DNA of 64,000 nt from Mesaphorura yosii (Eukaryota > Arthropoda > Collembola > Poduromorpha > Tullbergiidae): contig WIXG01000090.1 of assembly GCA_009869945.1 (NCBI GenBank), positions 1-64,000 on the forward strand, read 5' to 3'. A program made the translations under genes and the position numbers. The first letter of the stretch is position 1. Each line of letters starts with the position of its first letter. Below the pieces are notes generated by a model, which was given only the letters and a program-made list of their open reading frames with translations, ran no database searches and had not been told where the DNA came from. Shown here in pieces: positions 36,901 to 48,009 of this stretch.

Positions 36901-37178
36901 ACTCTGAGCCCGCGAGCTGCAGTGGCATCACACTCACCCCTCCACCACCAAACTCAAACTCCTTGCCCGACGTCACCATCAACGGGATGTTGATGATCAG
37001 CAGGGATAAACAGACATCCAAGGCACAGTGTTGGGCAGTGTGGTCAAGTCTCATTCAGCACATGGTTCAATTCTACACGCGGCGGTGGGGCAACCACCGA
37101 CAGTCTGTCTCGAGCAACTCTTCCGTAGTCACTTTACTGTCATCTCGTTCAATCTCATCAGAGTACTTGCCGTCTTGA
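33928..37178 (+). CDS. Class A (rhodopsin-like) G-protein-coupled receptor, orphan
   Basis: Six exons (33928-34151, 34213 to about 34442, 34533-34835, 35598-35855, 35922-36112, 36186-37178) encode about 732 residues. Seven hydrophobic segments are visible: TM1 about 42-64, TM2 75-103, TM3 193-215, TM4 230-250, TM5 282-304, TM6 366-388, TM7 420-440. Hallmarks are LIIADIL in TM2, the WDWSC loop with the TM3 cysteine, MERYLAIVTPLHY (the DRY variant ERY), CWSPYY in TM6 and LHPVVAPFFYGYR in TM7, where the usual NPxxY asparagine is His. The first extracellular loop is about 85 residues with N-glycosylation sites. The donor of exon 2 could instead be at 34458 (five extra residues). The cytoplasmic tail is about 290 residues, polar and low complexity. 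Ligand unknown; I could not place it in a named subfamily. Confidence 0.85.
35410..35447. repeat. Perfect inverted repeat in GPCR intron 3
   Basis: Arms of 15 nt (TCTGTCCAGAATTAG and its exact reverse complement) surround an 8-nt loop within the 762-nt intron 34836-35597. It is too short for a canonical pre-miRNA. Confidence 0.7.
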
Positions 37179-37228
37179 ACCGCATACGTAGTCAATGTTG
37201 GAGCATACAATAGAAGAATTGTGTCTTA

Positions 37229-37234
37229 AATAAA
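37229..37234 (+). terminator. Poly(A) signal of the GPCR gene
   Basis: AATAAA 51 nt after the TGA stop (37176-37178). Confidence 0.55.
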
Positions 37235-37602
37235 CTTATCAGAATGCAAAATGAAGAAGACAGTACTGGCAAATCAAGCATTTTAATTGCAAATAAGCAT
37301 GTAATTCGCCGCCGTTGATTTCGAATGAGTCAACATTCCACTTTAGCAGGCAAAGCAGGTTCTTCCTCCGCGCCGCGGCGCGAAATTTCCTGTCTTAACC
37401 TAATCCTTCGCCCTCTCACTCATTGAAGAGATCTCCATGACCTTGGATCCAGGCAAGTACAACTTTCCAAGAGACTGCTAAGTAAGCTTTTGAAACCTAA
37501 TTAAGTACGGAATTGTGCGTTTAAACAGAAGCAATTACCTAATTTGGCAATTAATTCTCTGAAGAAAAAAGTCGTGACAAACTGTTCGAAACTGATTTTA
37601 AA
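37235..37602. other. Spacer between convergent GPCR and subtilase genes
   Basis: Only notable content is a 14-bp GC palindrome (CGCGCCGCGGCGCG) at 37369-37382. No open frame of note. Confidence 0.6.
37369..37382. repeat. 14-bp all-GC palindrome
   Basis: CGCGCCGCGGCGCG is its own reverse complement and sits in otherwise AT-rich spacer between two converging 3' ends. Confidence 0.8.
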
Positions 37603-39291
37603 TTAAAGCCTTTCGACCTGAGGTCCAAACATTTGTTGCATGAGGGCAACGTTCGAAGTTGAACTACCCTTTCTGGATCTTCTACGCTTCAAAGCCCGAA
37701 CTGCACACTTTTGATCATCCTGCAAAAGTTTGTTGATAGAATTCTGTGCATTCACTCGCCCAAAACCGTAAATGTTGTTGGGGAACACGGTTGAGTCTTC
37801 GCAGTCGCTGCTTTCTCCAAGAGGGGTGGTTTCAGCCCCGGCGAACAGATACTTTTTGATGTCGGCGTACTGGAGGCCTGAGTTCTCGGCAAGTATCAGG
37901 GCGACGACCCCGGCCACGTGTGGACAAGCCATGCTGGTGCCCGACAACGTTGCGTAACTTGTGTCGCTCTTGATGTAGGACGAGACGACGTTCTTGCCGG
38001 GCGCGCTGATGTCTGGCTTTTTCACGCCTTGAACACTCGGGCCAACGCTGCTGAAGGAGGCAATTTGGTCGTTTGGGTCCGTTGCGCCAACAGCAATCAC
38101 GTTTTGATCTGCTGTATTGAGAAAAATCAGAATTCAAATTAGACTCCTGGCTTGTTCTAGTCGCAATTGTTGATCTCAACTCACCAGGAGAATTCGCGGA
38201 ACCGCAACCTGGACCCGAGTTTCCGTTCGAGAAGAGAGGAATTATGCCAGCCGCATGCCAAGCCTTAATCACGGAGTTATACCTACACAGACAGAAATGT
38301 ACCTCGCTTCAGTATTTCGTTTTTTTTACACTCGTTAGAAATAGCTCATACCAAGTTTGGCCTTGTCCGCCACCCCAGCTATTGCTCACCAGATGTGGAA
38401 TGTTACTACAGCCTTTATTTGGGCACGCCATGAATTGTCCACAAATCATCAGAGCAGACTCAGGGCATCCCTTTGGAGAGCAGGCTTTGCAAGCTAAACA
38501 GAGGACAATAACACAACGCCAGTTCAAAGCATAGCAACTACGTAAGGTTATGGGGGTGTATAAAGATTTGCCGTACTCATCCATTTAGAGCCAGGTGCAA
38601 CTCCAATGCCACGTGTGGTTCCACAAATCGAGCCCATTGTGTGTGTTCCGTGACCTACATCATCGTAAGGAACTAATTTGCCCGCAATAGCGTCTTTCCA
38701 GGAGTCTGTGGCCATAGAATTAGATTTAAGTGCCTCATGAGTTCCACGGACTCCCGTGTCGATTGTTCCCACGACTATCCCGGCGCCGTTGCTTATCTTC
38801 GATCTGGTCCAGACATCCGGAGCTTTAACTTTTTTCACTCCCCACTGCATTTCCTCCACCTGGTTCTCCACCATCGCATTGACCGTGAATTCCGGAAGTG
38901 GAAGGATCATTTCATCTCGCGCCTCCTCCACAAATGGCAGACCCTGGATAAAACGCAGCATTGTAGGCGTACAGTTGTAGACCAGAGCCGTGTTTGACAC
39001 CCAAAGTGACTCCAATTTCGCGTCTGGGAAAATGGAGAGCTCGTTAAAGAGGTCGGCGTGCGTTTCCTCTGTGTGTGCCGACAGGAGGTTGTGGATATTG
39101 TGGGCACGTGCTTCTCGAGAGTCGAAACTTATGTCGGCGTGGTTCTTGAATATATGCTTGTTATCTTTCTTGAATCTAACAATCACAGCTTGGGGCTTCA
39201 TCAGCTCTGTCTCCGTGATGTCTTCAGACTTGATTACCTGAAGCACCAATGCTGCCAGGACGCACAAGAAAAGCACACGAAGCAGAGACAT
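37603..39291 (-). CDS. Secreted subtilisin-like serine protease (S8A, bacillopeptidase F-like)
   Basis: Exons on the minus strand 39291-38577, 38493-38352, 38282-38185 and 38111-37603 encode 487 residues. Residues 1-22 (MSLLRVLFLCVLAALVLQVI..) form a signal peptide, and about 33-130 an inhibitor-I9-like propeptide. The catalytic domain has Asp in GTIDTGVRGTHEAL (about 177), His in DDVGHGTHTMGSICG (about 212), an Asn-containing SNGNSGPGCG oxyanion region, and Ser in SGTSMACPHVAG (about 375). It also has NSWGGGQGQ and DISAPGKNVVSS, typical of the family. All three catalytic residues are present, so an active extracellular endopeptidase is expected, made as a zymogen. It lacks the P-domain of animal proprotein convertases. 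The open frame extends upstream but without an ATG; 39291 gives the signal peptide. It converges on the GPCR gene. Confidence 0.93.
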
Positions 39292-39356
39292 CGCGATGAT
39301 GAAGAAATGGTGAAGTGCTGAAGCGAATTGCCGAGCAAGACTCAACCTGGTTAAAG

Positions 39357-39366
39357 TTTATATAGG
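39357..39366 (-). promoter_or_regulatory. TATA box of the subtilase gene
   Basis: Minus-strand CCTATATAAA, 66-75 nt upstream of the ATG at 39291. This gives a leader of about 40 nt if transcription starts 25-30 nt downstream, common for highly expressed secreted proteases. Confidence 0.5.
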
Positions 39367-39694
39367 CATCGCATAATTCTGGGGGATTGTTCAGAAATGC
39401 AGCACGCCTACGAAGGTTGTTTGAGCAAGAATTTGAGGTCAGCTAAAAGTTCTCGATCGTTTCTTTCCATTAATGCGCCACCGCTGCAACTGTAACCAGA
39501 ATCGGAATCTGCCTTCGATTTTGAAAAGTTCCATTTGATTTAATTCTGCTGTTGACATGGAATGCTACAGAAGGAAATTCCATTTGATGGAACTTTATTG
39601 AAACTGATTTGTAAAATGAAATTGCTATGCTCACAATTGGAATTTGGCATTGAATGTTGGTAATCTTACTAATGCATGTTGCATTGCCTGCTTG

Positions 39695-39700
39695 TTTATT
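39695..39700 (-). terminator. Poly(A) hexamer overlapping the SLC22 stop codon
   Basis: The minus-strand sequence TTTAATAAACA holds two consecutive TAA stops and an AATAAA hexamer. Confidence 0.35.
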
Positions 39701-41903
39701 AAACTTGGCCTGGATTCCTTCGTAAGCTTCCATACTTGATGGATCTGCACTTCCTTCTTGGCTTAAAACTCCAAAATTTGTCGTGTTGGCCAAACTCGTT
39801 GGATTGTTCAATAGTTTCCGGCAATGCTTGATTCAGCGTTTCTGGCAGAAACGAGGCCGCAACGCTCGAGCAAAGGGCGAGACCACCCATTGCGATGTAC
39901 GGTCCAGAGGCAAAGAACTTGCCCTGAAAAGGGATTGTCATGAAATCAGGACCAACACTCCCCACAAGCCGACCACATCTCAGTTTCCATTTAGACCTAC
40001 CAAGTACACCATTGATGGGGTCAGCAAAGAAATGATGCCGGCAACCACGGCAATGATTGAGCCGCCAGTCGACCGGAAAGGTGTTGGATAAAGCTCACAT
40101 TGTTGCAATGAGTGTCCGACGTATGTGATATTAATTGCAAACCTTCAAGACGAAATTGATTCGTTAACATATGAGGGAATTCTTTCATTTTGTTCAACGG
40201 AATCAAAGAGCTCACTTTGTCACAATTGCAGCCGATGTCACGACCATGGTCAGATTCTTGTCGCCAACTGAAGCCGCTGCCGTGATGCATGCGGCAGCAG
40301 ACAGAAAGTAGGCTCCCACGAGCGTCCATCTTCGACCCAGTGAGCCAACCAAGTACCCTGCCAAGAAACTGGAGGGAAACTCGATCAGTGCAAGTAGGAA
40401 GAAGTTGAAAAATTGGTTCCCGGCCAAGTTGGGCGTGTTGAGGGTTATTCCGCTGTACAGCATTCCGCTTCCCACTCTACCATTAAGCACAATATTACCA
40501 ATATGTCAGGGCGTGAGAACGAGCATACCATTGCCGTACGTACTCACGATTCGATAGTAAGGAGAACGGTGATCTTGAGAACGTTCAGCTTAGTGAATAG
40601 CGTCCAGAACTTGGGAATTGCTGTTGACGCTGAACTGGCTGGAGTTTCACCGACTCCGGTCTTCTGTGTCTTGGCCAACAATTGAAGGGTGTCACAGAGT
40701 CTGCCATCGTCTATATATTCAAGCGTTCCGTTCACCCTCGCAATTTGTTTTATGACTCGCGCTGCTTCATTGGTACGTCCAATTGAAATTAGCCAGCGTG
40801 GACTCTCCGGTAGAACGAAAACGTAAAGAAGTAAGAAGAGGCACGGAATATTGGTCGCCAGTCCAATTGTGAACCAGTTCTGAGCCCAGTACGCGATGTA
40901 CGGTGTGGCGCACATTCCAATCACCCAAATAGCTGCCGTGAACGAACATGCCCACGAGCGGAACTCTGAAACAAGAGTGCAATACAACTTTACTCTATAC
41001 TGAGCCTCTTTGCGTGATTCTCGTACCGTCATCACACAGTTCAGCAAGAATCAATGCCAGGAGTTCGCCAGTGGAGCCTGCAGCCCTGAGAAAATTCAAG
41101 CTAAGGTACAACAGATAGTTTCCTGGTGCAAATAAGGAGAAAAATCCAAACAATAAAGACATTGCTAGTCCAACGAAGTAAATTGGTCTTCGACCGAACC
41201 TGAAAGACATACGCCCGAAAGTTGGAGGATAGTAAGGAATTGAAGTCAATCAGATAAATTTACTTGTCAGCCAATGGACCAAATACGAAGTTACCGATGA
41301 GACCTCCGATGGCACAAATGGTGTAAAGAAGAGTTAAGTAGCCATTTCTTTCACAGACCCAGTTGTATTCGGAGACAACGGTGGAGCTCAGATCAGTTCG
41401 GTTGTAACTCCAGCCCGCTGGACAATCAATTATTTGTCTGGTCATGTTAGTTCCAAGCCAGGACTCCTCCGTGACTCGGTCAAGGTTGGTGCTGCTCGTG
41501 TTGTACATTTGGCATTGACTGAAACGGTAATTTCCGTCTGGTCCCAATTCTCTGTCAGAATCCAAAAGGAATATGAGCATGAACCAATTGTCCGTCCTCT
41601 GGAAATGGCAATATTCTCTCGGCAGAGACATTTTATTGTGCGTACGCACTTTGGCAGCATTAGATTCTTCCACCGGCTGAGTTCTGTCTCATTCATGATC
41701 TCTGTGCCAGGCTGATAACACCAATGATCCTGCTCCCCGTGGATAAACAACGCATTGAAACCCACCAAAGGAATCATGGCAATCGTTGGCGAGACGACCA
41801 TATACAGCAGCATCTTCTGATAGCGCCCCTTCGATCCGACAATGGCCAGAATGTCGTCGAAATCATTTATCGCCTCCTGGTCGGCAGCCTGTGTGACACG
41901 CAT
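39699..41903 (-). CDS. SLC22-type organic cation/anion transporter
   Basis: Exons 41903-41650, 41551-41264, 41199-41027, 40965-40548, 40476-40216, 40142-40001 and 39923-39699 encode 586 residues, a normal SLC22 length. Family features: N-terminal DFDDILAIVGSKGRYQK; a large first extracellular loop with DHWCYQP, N-glycosylation sites and CPAGWSYNRTDL..YNWVCER; the MFS signature GPLADKFGRRPIYFVGL after TM2; LPESPRWLISIGRTNEA in the central loop; and a C-terminal LPETLNQALPETIEQ. Twelve hydrophobic segments fit a plasma-membrane facilitator of organic ions or carnitine-like molecules; the exact substrate cannot be told. The first in-frame ATG is 41903. The stop TAA (39701-39699) is immediately followed by a second TAA and overlaps AATAAA. 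Confidence 0.93.
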
Positions 41904-44900
41904 GGCACGTGACAGGTTACGCAATGCGAGTCAGAATTTATTTGATTAAACCAGACGGGCAAAAATGAACACTTACACTCGCTGTTTTTGAGGTCACTTC
42001 AATTCCACGTCTTTGTAACTTTTTTCTGGTCATTCTTTACGTTTGTGCTTTGTAAATTGAGTGCGTAAGCCTTCTTTTCAGTCAATTAAGAGCTTCTTTT
42101 GAATGTGAGATAAAAGAGCTTGAAAACTTTGGACAGAGCAGCCGGTGACACCCTCCTTGGAGTTTACTTGTGATTGAAGCTTCGAATGACGTTGTCTTGC
42201 GTGCGCCTGACTTGGGTTATACACCGCAGTCCCCGCGCCAAAATCCACGTCCATGCCATGTTGAATTTACAGACCATGAAGACTTTACAAATTTTATTTT
42301 GCATGGGAACAATTTGTTCCAAGCACTTTCGGAGCATAAATGAACCCTTGAATTCAATACGAATTCGCAATTGACAAATTGTAATTAAATTTCCCCGTCG
42401 AGCGACAAGTGCCGAAGCAAGAACTCTTAATTTAAAACGGTTGTTTATGAATTTACGACTACTGAACTTCGCCCGTGCTTGCAGTGCATCTCTTCGCCGT
42501 GTGTCCTTCGAGCTCATTTAATGTCGCGTACTTAAGTGCTTTTAATTTGCTTAAATTAAGCCATGCCTTTCTCTTCTCTTGCTGTGTACAAGTCATTGTT
42601 AAGAATTGAGATTTCATATTTGATGATATCATGCTATTATTAAATTCATGTCATAAAGACTCACCCACCCTATTCATTTCATCACTCACTTAATTTCATT
42701 GGGATGAAAACGAAAAATGCACGCATTCAAACCGTCTGGACCGCGGTCAGACGGCTGATCGAGTTTGTGACAAAGCAAAGTGACACAGTGCAATTTGCAA
42801 GGCGTGTTTAATTAAAAGCAAAGCACATCCACATTACTCACGTGTTTATGTGATGACGATGATTAAGCCACGGCAATCTCGGCACTCAAAAGTCGCCTTG
42901 CCAACAAATCAATATTAGCAAAAGGCTTAATTACCAATTAGTAATAATTATACTCTACAATATCTTCCGCAACACGTCAAAGCGAAAACAAGCTGGGCCA
43001 TACTCTTTTCTTATTCCGACATTAAGTTACGTTGTACAAATATTTGACAGAGTCTTTAGTTTCATTAATTATGGTCATGAGTTAGCTGTCAGTTGATCTC
43101 ACGTGCGACTATTGTCATCCTTTCCTTACCTGCGCTCTGTGCTACTCAGCAGCTCGGCGCAGGCGTCAAGTATTCGATCGTCGTCGTCAACTGCACGCAA
43201 ATGAAGCCGATTAGGAACAATATTAACTTTAATGACTTGGTGACTGTGGCTTGGACCGACTTTCGTACTACACATGGGTGCACGACTATTATTGCATTAA
43301 TATTAATATTGTATTTAACATTCTCGTGGTTGTCGCTTGTCGTCGTTCTACTCAATTTATGATTGGTTTAACCTTGACGGGGCCTTTGGAGCAAAAAGTG
43401 GTTTCCTTTTATTTATAGTCTGTCCACTTGAGAAAAGTGTGATACCTCAACGACCAAACTGCACCAAACTGGAGTCGTCGCATGTAATGCAACTCACTGG
43501 GCAGTAGGAAAAATTTATGGGTGATTGCGACGCAAGATCAAAGTTGAATAGGTTGACTCGTGTCGTCTTCGTCTGAATTTACGGTCGTAGAGTTCCCATC
43601 CAAATATTTACCTTGAATTTTGCATCGGATCGAATTAGGATGGAATTACAGGAAAAATTTCAATTATGACCTTGTTTTTCGGTGATGATGATGATGTGAT
43701 AACATTGCAAGAACAACAGCGTGATGCGTGAAGCAGGGCCAAGCCAGTCGGTTTGACTCACTTCAGAATTGGCTCTAGTTTGTAATGCAATCTGTCCATG
43801 CTTGAACTCGGCTGATTATTGTTTCAGGTGCGAGTCGGAGTCGGTCGTGATAATAATAAATATGATACAATTTATATTCTTTGATTCACCTTCTTGTGAT
43901 TGTGCAGTGAGGGAAATATATGGTGGTTAACAAAACAGGTGATCTAACATACATTACAAATTCGCAATCGCAATTTGCACATTAACAACAAAAGAGAAGC
44001 GTGCGATGTGGTTGCCTGCCTGTTTTTGCTGTCTGTACAGCTTCAATAATGCCAACACCAGCAACATTAAGGAGTTAACAGTTAAACTATGCGAATGAGG
44101 GCTATGAGGCTATTCTTGTTCTTGTGGAACCTTTATAACTTTAACCCACGCTTTTTTCATCCATTTACTTTTTAGTCGTTCTCTCGTTTGTGAGTCTGTC
44201 AGGCTGAAGCACAAACCCATCGTCATCCTTCACCCAATTGATCAGTCCGTTCCATTGAGGTAGCGGCGCTCGTGGACTCGTGAAACAGCGGTCTAATAGA
44301 ATTACAAAGACCAATTTATGACTCTTGTTTCTCAGGCCGCTCGGTTCGACCTTAGAAGCAGTAAAGGCACGAGCAGAAATTGCAAGTTTCATTCGTAAAC
44401 ACGAGCTCGTGAAAATGTGACTGTGGCTAAAAATGGCTAGTGTGAAGGCAAACAGTCATCGCTTGTAAAGTGCGAGGACATTCCTTCTGTCGTCATTGGT
44501 CGAGATTACGGAATCCATCCAGGTTCGGTGCTTTGGCTTTGTGTGATATCGCAAAGTCAAACCAAGTCCAGGCAGAATACAACACAACACAGCAGCAGAA
44601 ACACAGAGCACAGGTGTGATCCCTCCTCACGCGCAATTTGCACGTGAAATAGATAAGATAAGAGAGCAGGCGGTTGCCAGTAACTCGAAACGGAGTGTGA
44701 TTGTGGATCTGACTTTGCCTCTTGTCATAGAGACTCATACCCGGTCATAGCAGTCGTATAAGTCATAATATAAGTGTGAAGACTGGAGTGGAGCTACGTG
44801 CGACGAGAGTCGTTTGCATTTTGCATGTAAATTGTGAATTCCCAACCCATAAGCCATAAAACATAAGTCATCATCGGTTTCCTAGTTCTTGTTTAAGTCG

Positions 44901-45383
44901 CAAACGCTAACGCTAATTGCCACAAGTCATTAAGCCCACTTCAATTGTATACCAGTTTCATTTACTCCGACTTACGAACGAATCAGCCGAAGTTTAGCCA
45001 GACCGATTCAGTGTGCTGTTGGAATTCCACCTGTGCAAAGTGATTTTCAATCCGAATCAGCGTTTGGAGCACTGCTGATAAGCACAAACAAGACCTCCCC
45101 CCCAAGCAAAGCAACTCTCAAGAGGATTTGTGACTAACAGACTCGAATTTGTCATATTGCTCTCTGTTCTACTGCGATTGTTCACACTGCATCAAGTTTT
45201 GTGACCGGACAATTGACTCAACATTTGACTATAAATTAGTAAATATTATCAGAATTTGGTCCGGATTGAAAATGCGGTGATTGTGCGTGCGAGACGAGAT
45301 ATTTTAGTCCTGGTAAAGTGGCGTAGCCAAATTAACAGTTCGGAATCCGTGAAGGCAGAGTCAGGGAATGTCTGACGGCCACA
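41904..45383. other. Gene-poor interval upstream of SLC22
   Basis: AT-rich, about 3.5 kb. Open frames lack ATG starts or motifs. A bulged palindrome lies at 42732-42754. No other structure was recognised. Confidence 0.5.
42732..42754. repeat. GC-rich near-palindrome
   Basis: CCGTCT-G-GACCGCGGTC-AGACGG: a 10-bp perfect core palindrome plus 6-bp outer arms, symmetric except for one extra G. Confidence 0.7.
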
Positions 45384-46463
45384 ATGGGTGGAACTTCGTA
45401 CCAAACGATGATGCAGCTTCGCGTGCTCGGCGGAATCAATCTGGTAAGACACCGCCAATGCTCAAAAGAAGCACAACCTTGAGCTGTCGGAACTCCGCTC
45501 CGCTTTCCCTCTCGCTCTGTCACTTTATATCTTAATTAGACGCATATGTTTTATTTTTTGTTGAAGGCCTTGACAATATTCCGGGTGTGCACATTTCAAT
45601 TCGGCAACGGGACGCACTCGTCAATTAGAGTCCTCGACCAATGCTCCACCATTGCGGGTGGACACCCAATACTCAGAATTTTATGTATGTTATTCTAATC
45701 GTGCTCTTTGTATACTCTGTCTCACATTAATCATATTCTCATTTTACGATGACATATTCCAGGTACATTATACAACACCAAACGATCTTACAAAATTCTT
45801 TGGTCAATCAGATCATTCTTCACTTTAGTTCTATTTATAAAGGTAAGTCAAATACAGAAACGTAATGTTAAGACGTGAGATTTTAAAATTGCCTATTACA
45901 ACTGCGACCTTCAAATGCAATACAATCGGTTGCATAACGAACCGTCATGTCTAAAATGGCTCGTTGCACATTCTCGTAGCGCCATTGTCACGAAATTGCA
46001 CAGCGTCGGCACACCGGCACTTATATCGAGTGATAAGACAAAGAACACAAACGGTTCAGGTGTCTTGTGATTCATTGTGTCGTATGATACATGAATCATG
46101 ACGTGACACTCAACCAAGGCACGCCACAGCCGCTGCCATTGCCGTCAGTGGTGAATACTCATTTCACAAATTGGTTGTATTCTGACTCCGCAGAGAATTC
46201 GATCTTCGAGGTCATGCTACGGATTTTGGTTCATCAGCACAGTCGCCGAGCTCTGCATCAAAATCTACCTGTGTAGTCAGCAGGCCATCGATCCTCCAGG
46301 AATCATTCAGTTTCTGATAGAGCTCCTGATTGTCTACATTCTGACATCGCTAATCACCGAAAACCCAAACAGTTCTGTGAATTTGGGTTTGAGTTGTCGA
46401 CCTCGACGGAGTGGAAAGCGGACACGGAGTATGGAGAAACCTGAACACGTGATACAAGTCTGA
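45384..46463 (+). CDS. Small multi-pass membrane protein resembling an ABCC TMD0
   Basis: Four exons (45384-45443, 45567-45684, 45763-45842, 46194-46463) joined by GT-AG introns give an uninterrupted 175-residue frame. Hydrophobic segments include SIRSFFTLVLFIK, CYGFWFISTVAELCIKIYL and PPGIIQFLIELLIVYILTSLI. The stretch RIRSSRSCYGFWFIS followed by a hydrophobic helix and an acidic-Pro motif (ITENPNSS) resembles the end of the TMD0 of MRP/ABCC transporters, usually followed by the core ABC domains. Here a stop follows at 46461 and no ABC domain is seen downstream. It may be a truncated ABCC relic, a free TMD0-like protein, or an unrelated membrane protein. Another ATG (45369) in a different frame leads to an early stop. 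An intron of 351 nt before exon 4 could hide a missed exon. Confidence 0.4.
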
Positions 46464-46983
46464 ATGATACTGCTGCACAAAGCTTATAGCTGCGCTACAC
46501 GACCAAAATATTCCTCTACTCTACTTCGCTTTACGACTAAAATTATCATGTATAATATTCAAGTAGGCATTAATAGACTGTAATAGTGTTCGGATAATCA
46601 TTGCAAACGATTATATTTTATTATTGATTCCTTCCACGACATGACCGACAACAGTTTTGCAAATACAAAAGTTTACGCCAAAATTAGCTTAAAGCCAGCC
46701 TGTTAAAATAACTGGCATTTGCAACCGAAACAGGAGTCTTAGGATATTGCTGCAGTCGCTGCCAATTGTACGTAACTTGACCAGTACTAGCTAGGTGTTA
46801 CAAGTTAAACACTGTACAATAAAGTATTACATAGAAAATTAATACTGTCAAGCAAAACTGGCTGTTTCTTGATTCCATTACGTTGGCACACACGGAGCAA
46901 AATGCGGAGAGGGTAAAATATTCACAAACGCTGCTTCCTAATTAGGTTGAGATTCGTGATTCGGAGTTCTGCACGAGGTTATC
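46464..46983. other. Spacer between convergent genes
   Basis: AT-rich, with an AATAAA on the plus strand at 46818-46823. No coding content seen. Confidence 0.5.
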
Positions 46984-48009
46984 TCATAATGTCCTCGGCA
47001 GCGTATAATTTCGCAGAATGAAATGTTGAGATCGCACATTAATAAACGAGTACTCGTAGCACTTTACGTTATCGCCTGGGCTGGTTCTTGACATTGGATT
47101 CGGCTCCGACATGAAAGCTCGAAGACCAGCCTTCTCTAGCGCTTCGAACCAGCCTCGAAATTTATTCCAGAGATTCAGATCTTGCAAGTAGTGAAGACTA
47201 GTAGCATGTAATTCCATCTGCAGTTGACCAAATGGTAGACCGTCATGTGAAAAATCTTCCAGGATGTTCTGAAATGTTCCAAATTCTGCACCTTCAATAT
47301 CAATCTTGAGTACGTCGATGAACTTGTGCTGGTTCCGTTTCATTTCTGTCCGTAGTGTCCTATACGTAAATTCGTCAGCTTTGAAGTTCTCTGGACCAAG
47401 GCCAACCTTCGTGAACGTGACTCGTGAAGGGTAGTTTCCCAGGATCTGAAGAGAAGAGCTATGAGAATCCGTGTTCAGATCAAACATGTACACCGAGCAA
47501 TCGGTTCTCGCCAGAAGCGCAGACTCAAAGCTCGTGTCGTCTCCTATTCCGTAGGAATAAACCACACACGAATGTTGAAGAGTCGTAGCCTGCTCCAGAA
47601 CGTTGAGCCCACACATCCACTTGCCACCTTCTCCACGCCATTTCCAATTCCACTTTATGCCACCAACCCGCTCAATCGGATGCGGACACCAAGAAATTAT
47701 TGCGGGGAAGAATGCCCAAAAGTTTGCATTCGTAATTGCGAATGGCTCAACCAAACCTTTGGCAAAGTGCTGAGCTCGCTTTTTAACCACATGCTCCTTG
47801 TAGTACTCTTCGAGTTTTGGCAACAGATTGTTGCCATAATGTTCCTCCTCTTGGCTGTCGATACCACTGAGATTCCAAAGCCTTTTTGGATAGATAATTT
47901 TGTTGAAGTCGCTGGTGTCCTCCACTAAACTGACAATTTTGTAGACGCCACAAAATGTGATCAGTGACGCAACTAATAATTTAATGCGACGAGTTCTACC
48001 AGCGACCAT
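46984..48009 (-). CDS. FkbM / METTL24-like methyltransferase, type II membrane protein
   Basis: A single-exon gene of 341 residues starting at a true ATG (48009). A short basic N-terminus (MVAGRTRRIK) is followed by one hydrophobic helix (about 11-28), suggesting a Golgi-type signal anchor with a lumenal catalytic domain. The methyltransferase part shows SYGIGDDTSFESALL (SAM-binding glycine loop), CSVYMFDLNT and VLKIDIEGAEFGTFQNI, the pattern of the FkbM/Methyltransf_21/22 families including METTL24-like proteins of invertebrates. A GGKWMCGLN motif with paired cysteines and tryptophans precedes it, as in that family. Acceptor substrate unknown (glycan or small molecule likely). It lacks introns, unlike most neighbours. 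Confidence 0.85.
   Translation of the reverse strand: MVAGRTRRIKLLVASLITFCGVYKIVSLVEDTSDFNKIIYPKRLWNLSGIDSQEEEHYGNNLLPKLEEYYKEHVVKKRAQHFAKGLVEPFAITNANFWAFFPAIISWCPHPIERVGGIKWNWKWRGEGGKWMCGLNVLEQATTLQHSCVVYSYGIGDDTSFESALLARTDCSVYMFDLNTDSHSSSLQILGNYPSRVTFTKVGLGPENFKADEFTYRTLRTEMKRNQHKFIDVLKIDIEGAEFGTFQNILEDFSHDGLPFGQLQMELHATSLHYLQDLNLWNKFRGWFEALEKAGLRAFMSEPNPMSRTSPGDNVKCYEYSFINVRSQHFILRNYTLPRTL

Noticed and set aside
43093-43362. 89-codon hydrophobic plus-strand ORF
   Set aside because: Starts at TTG, no splice support, hydrophobicity arises from AT-rich codons.
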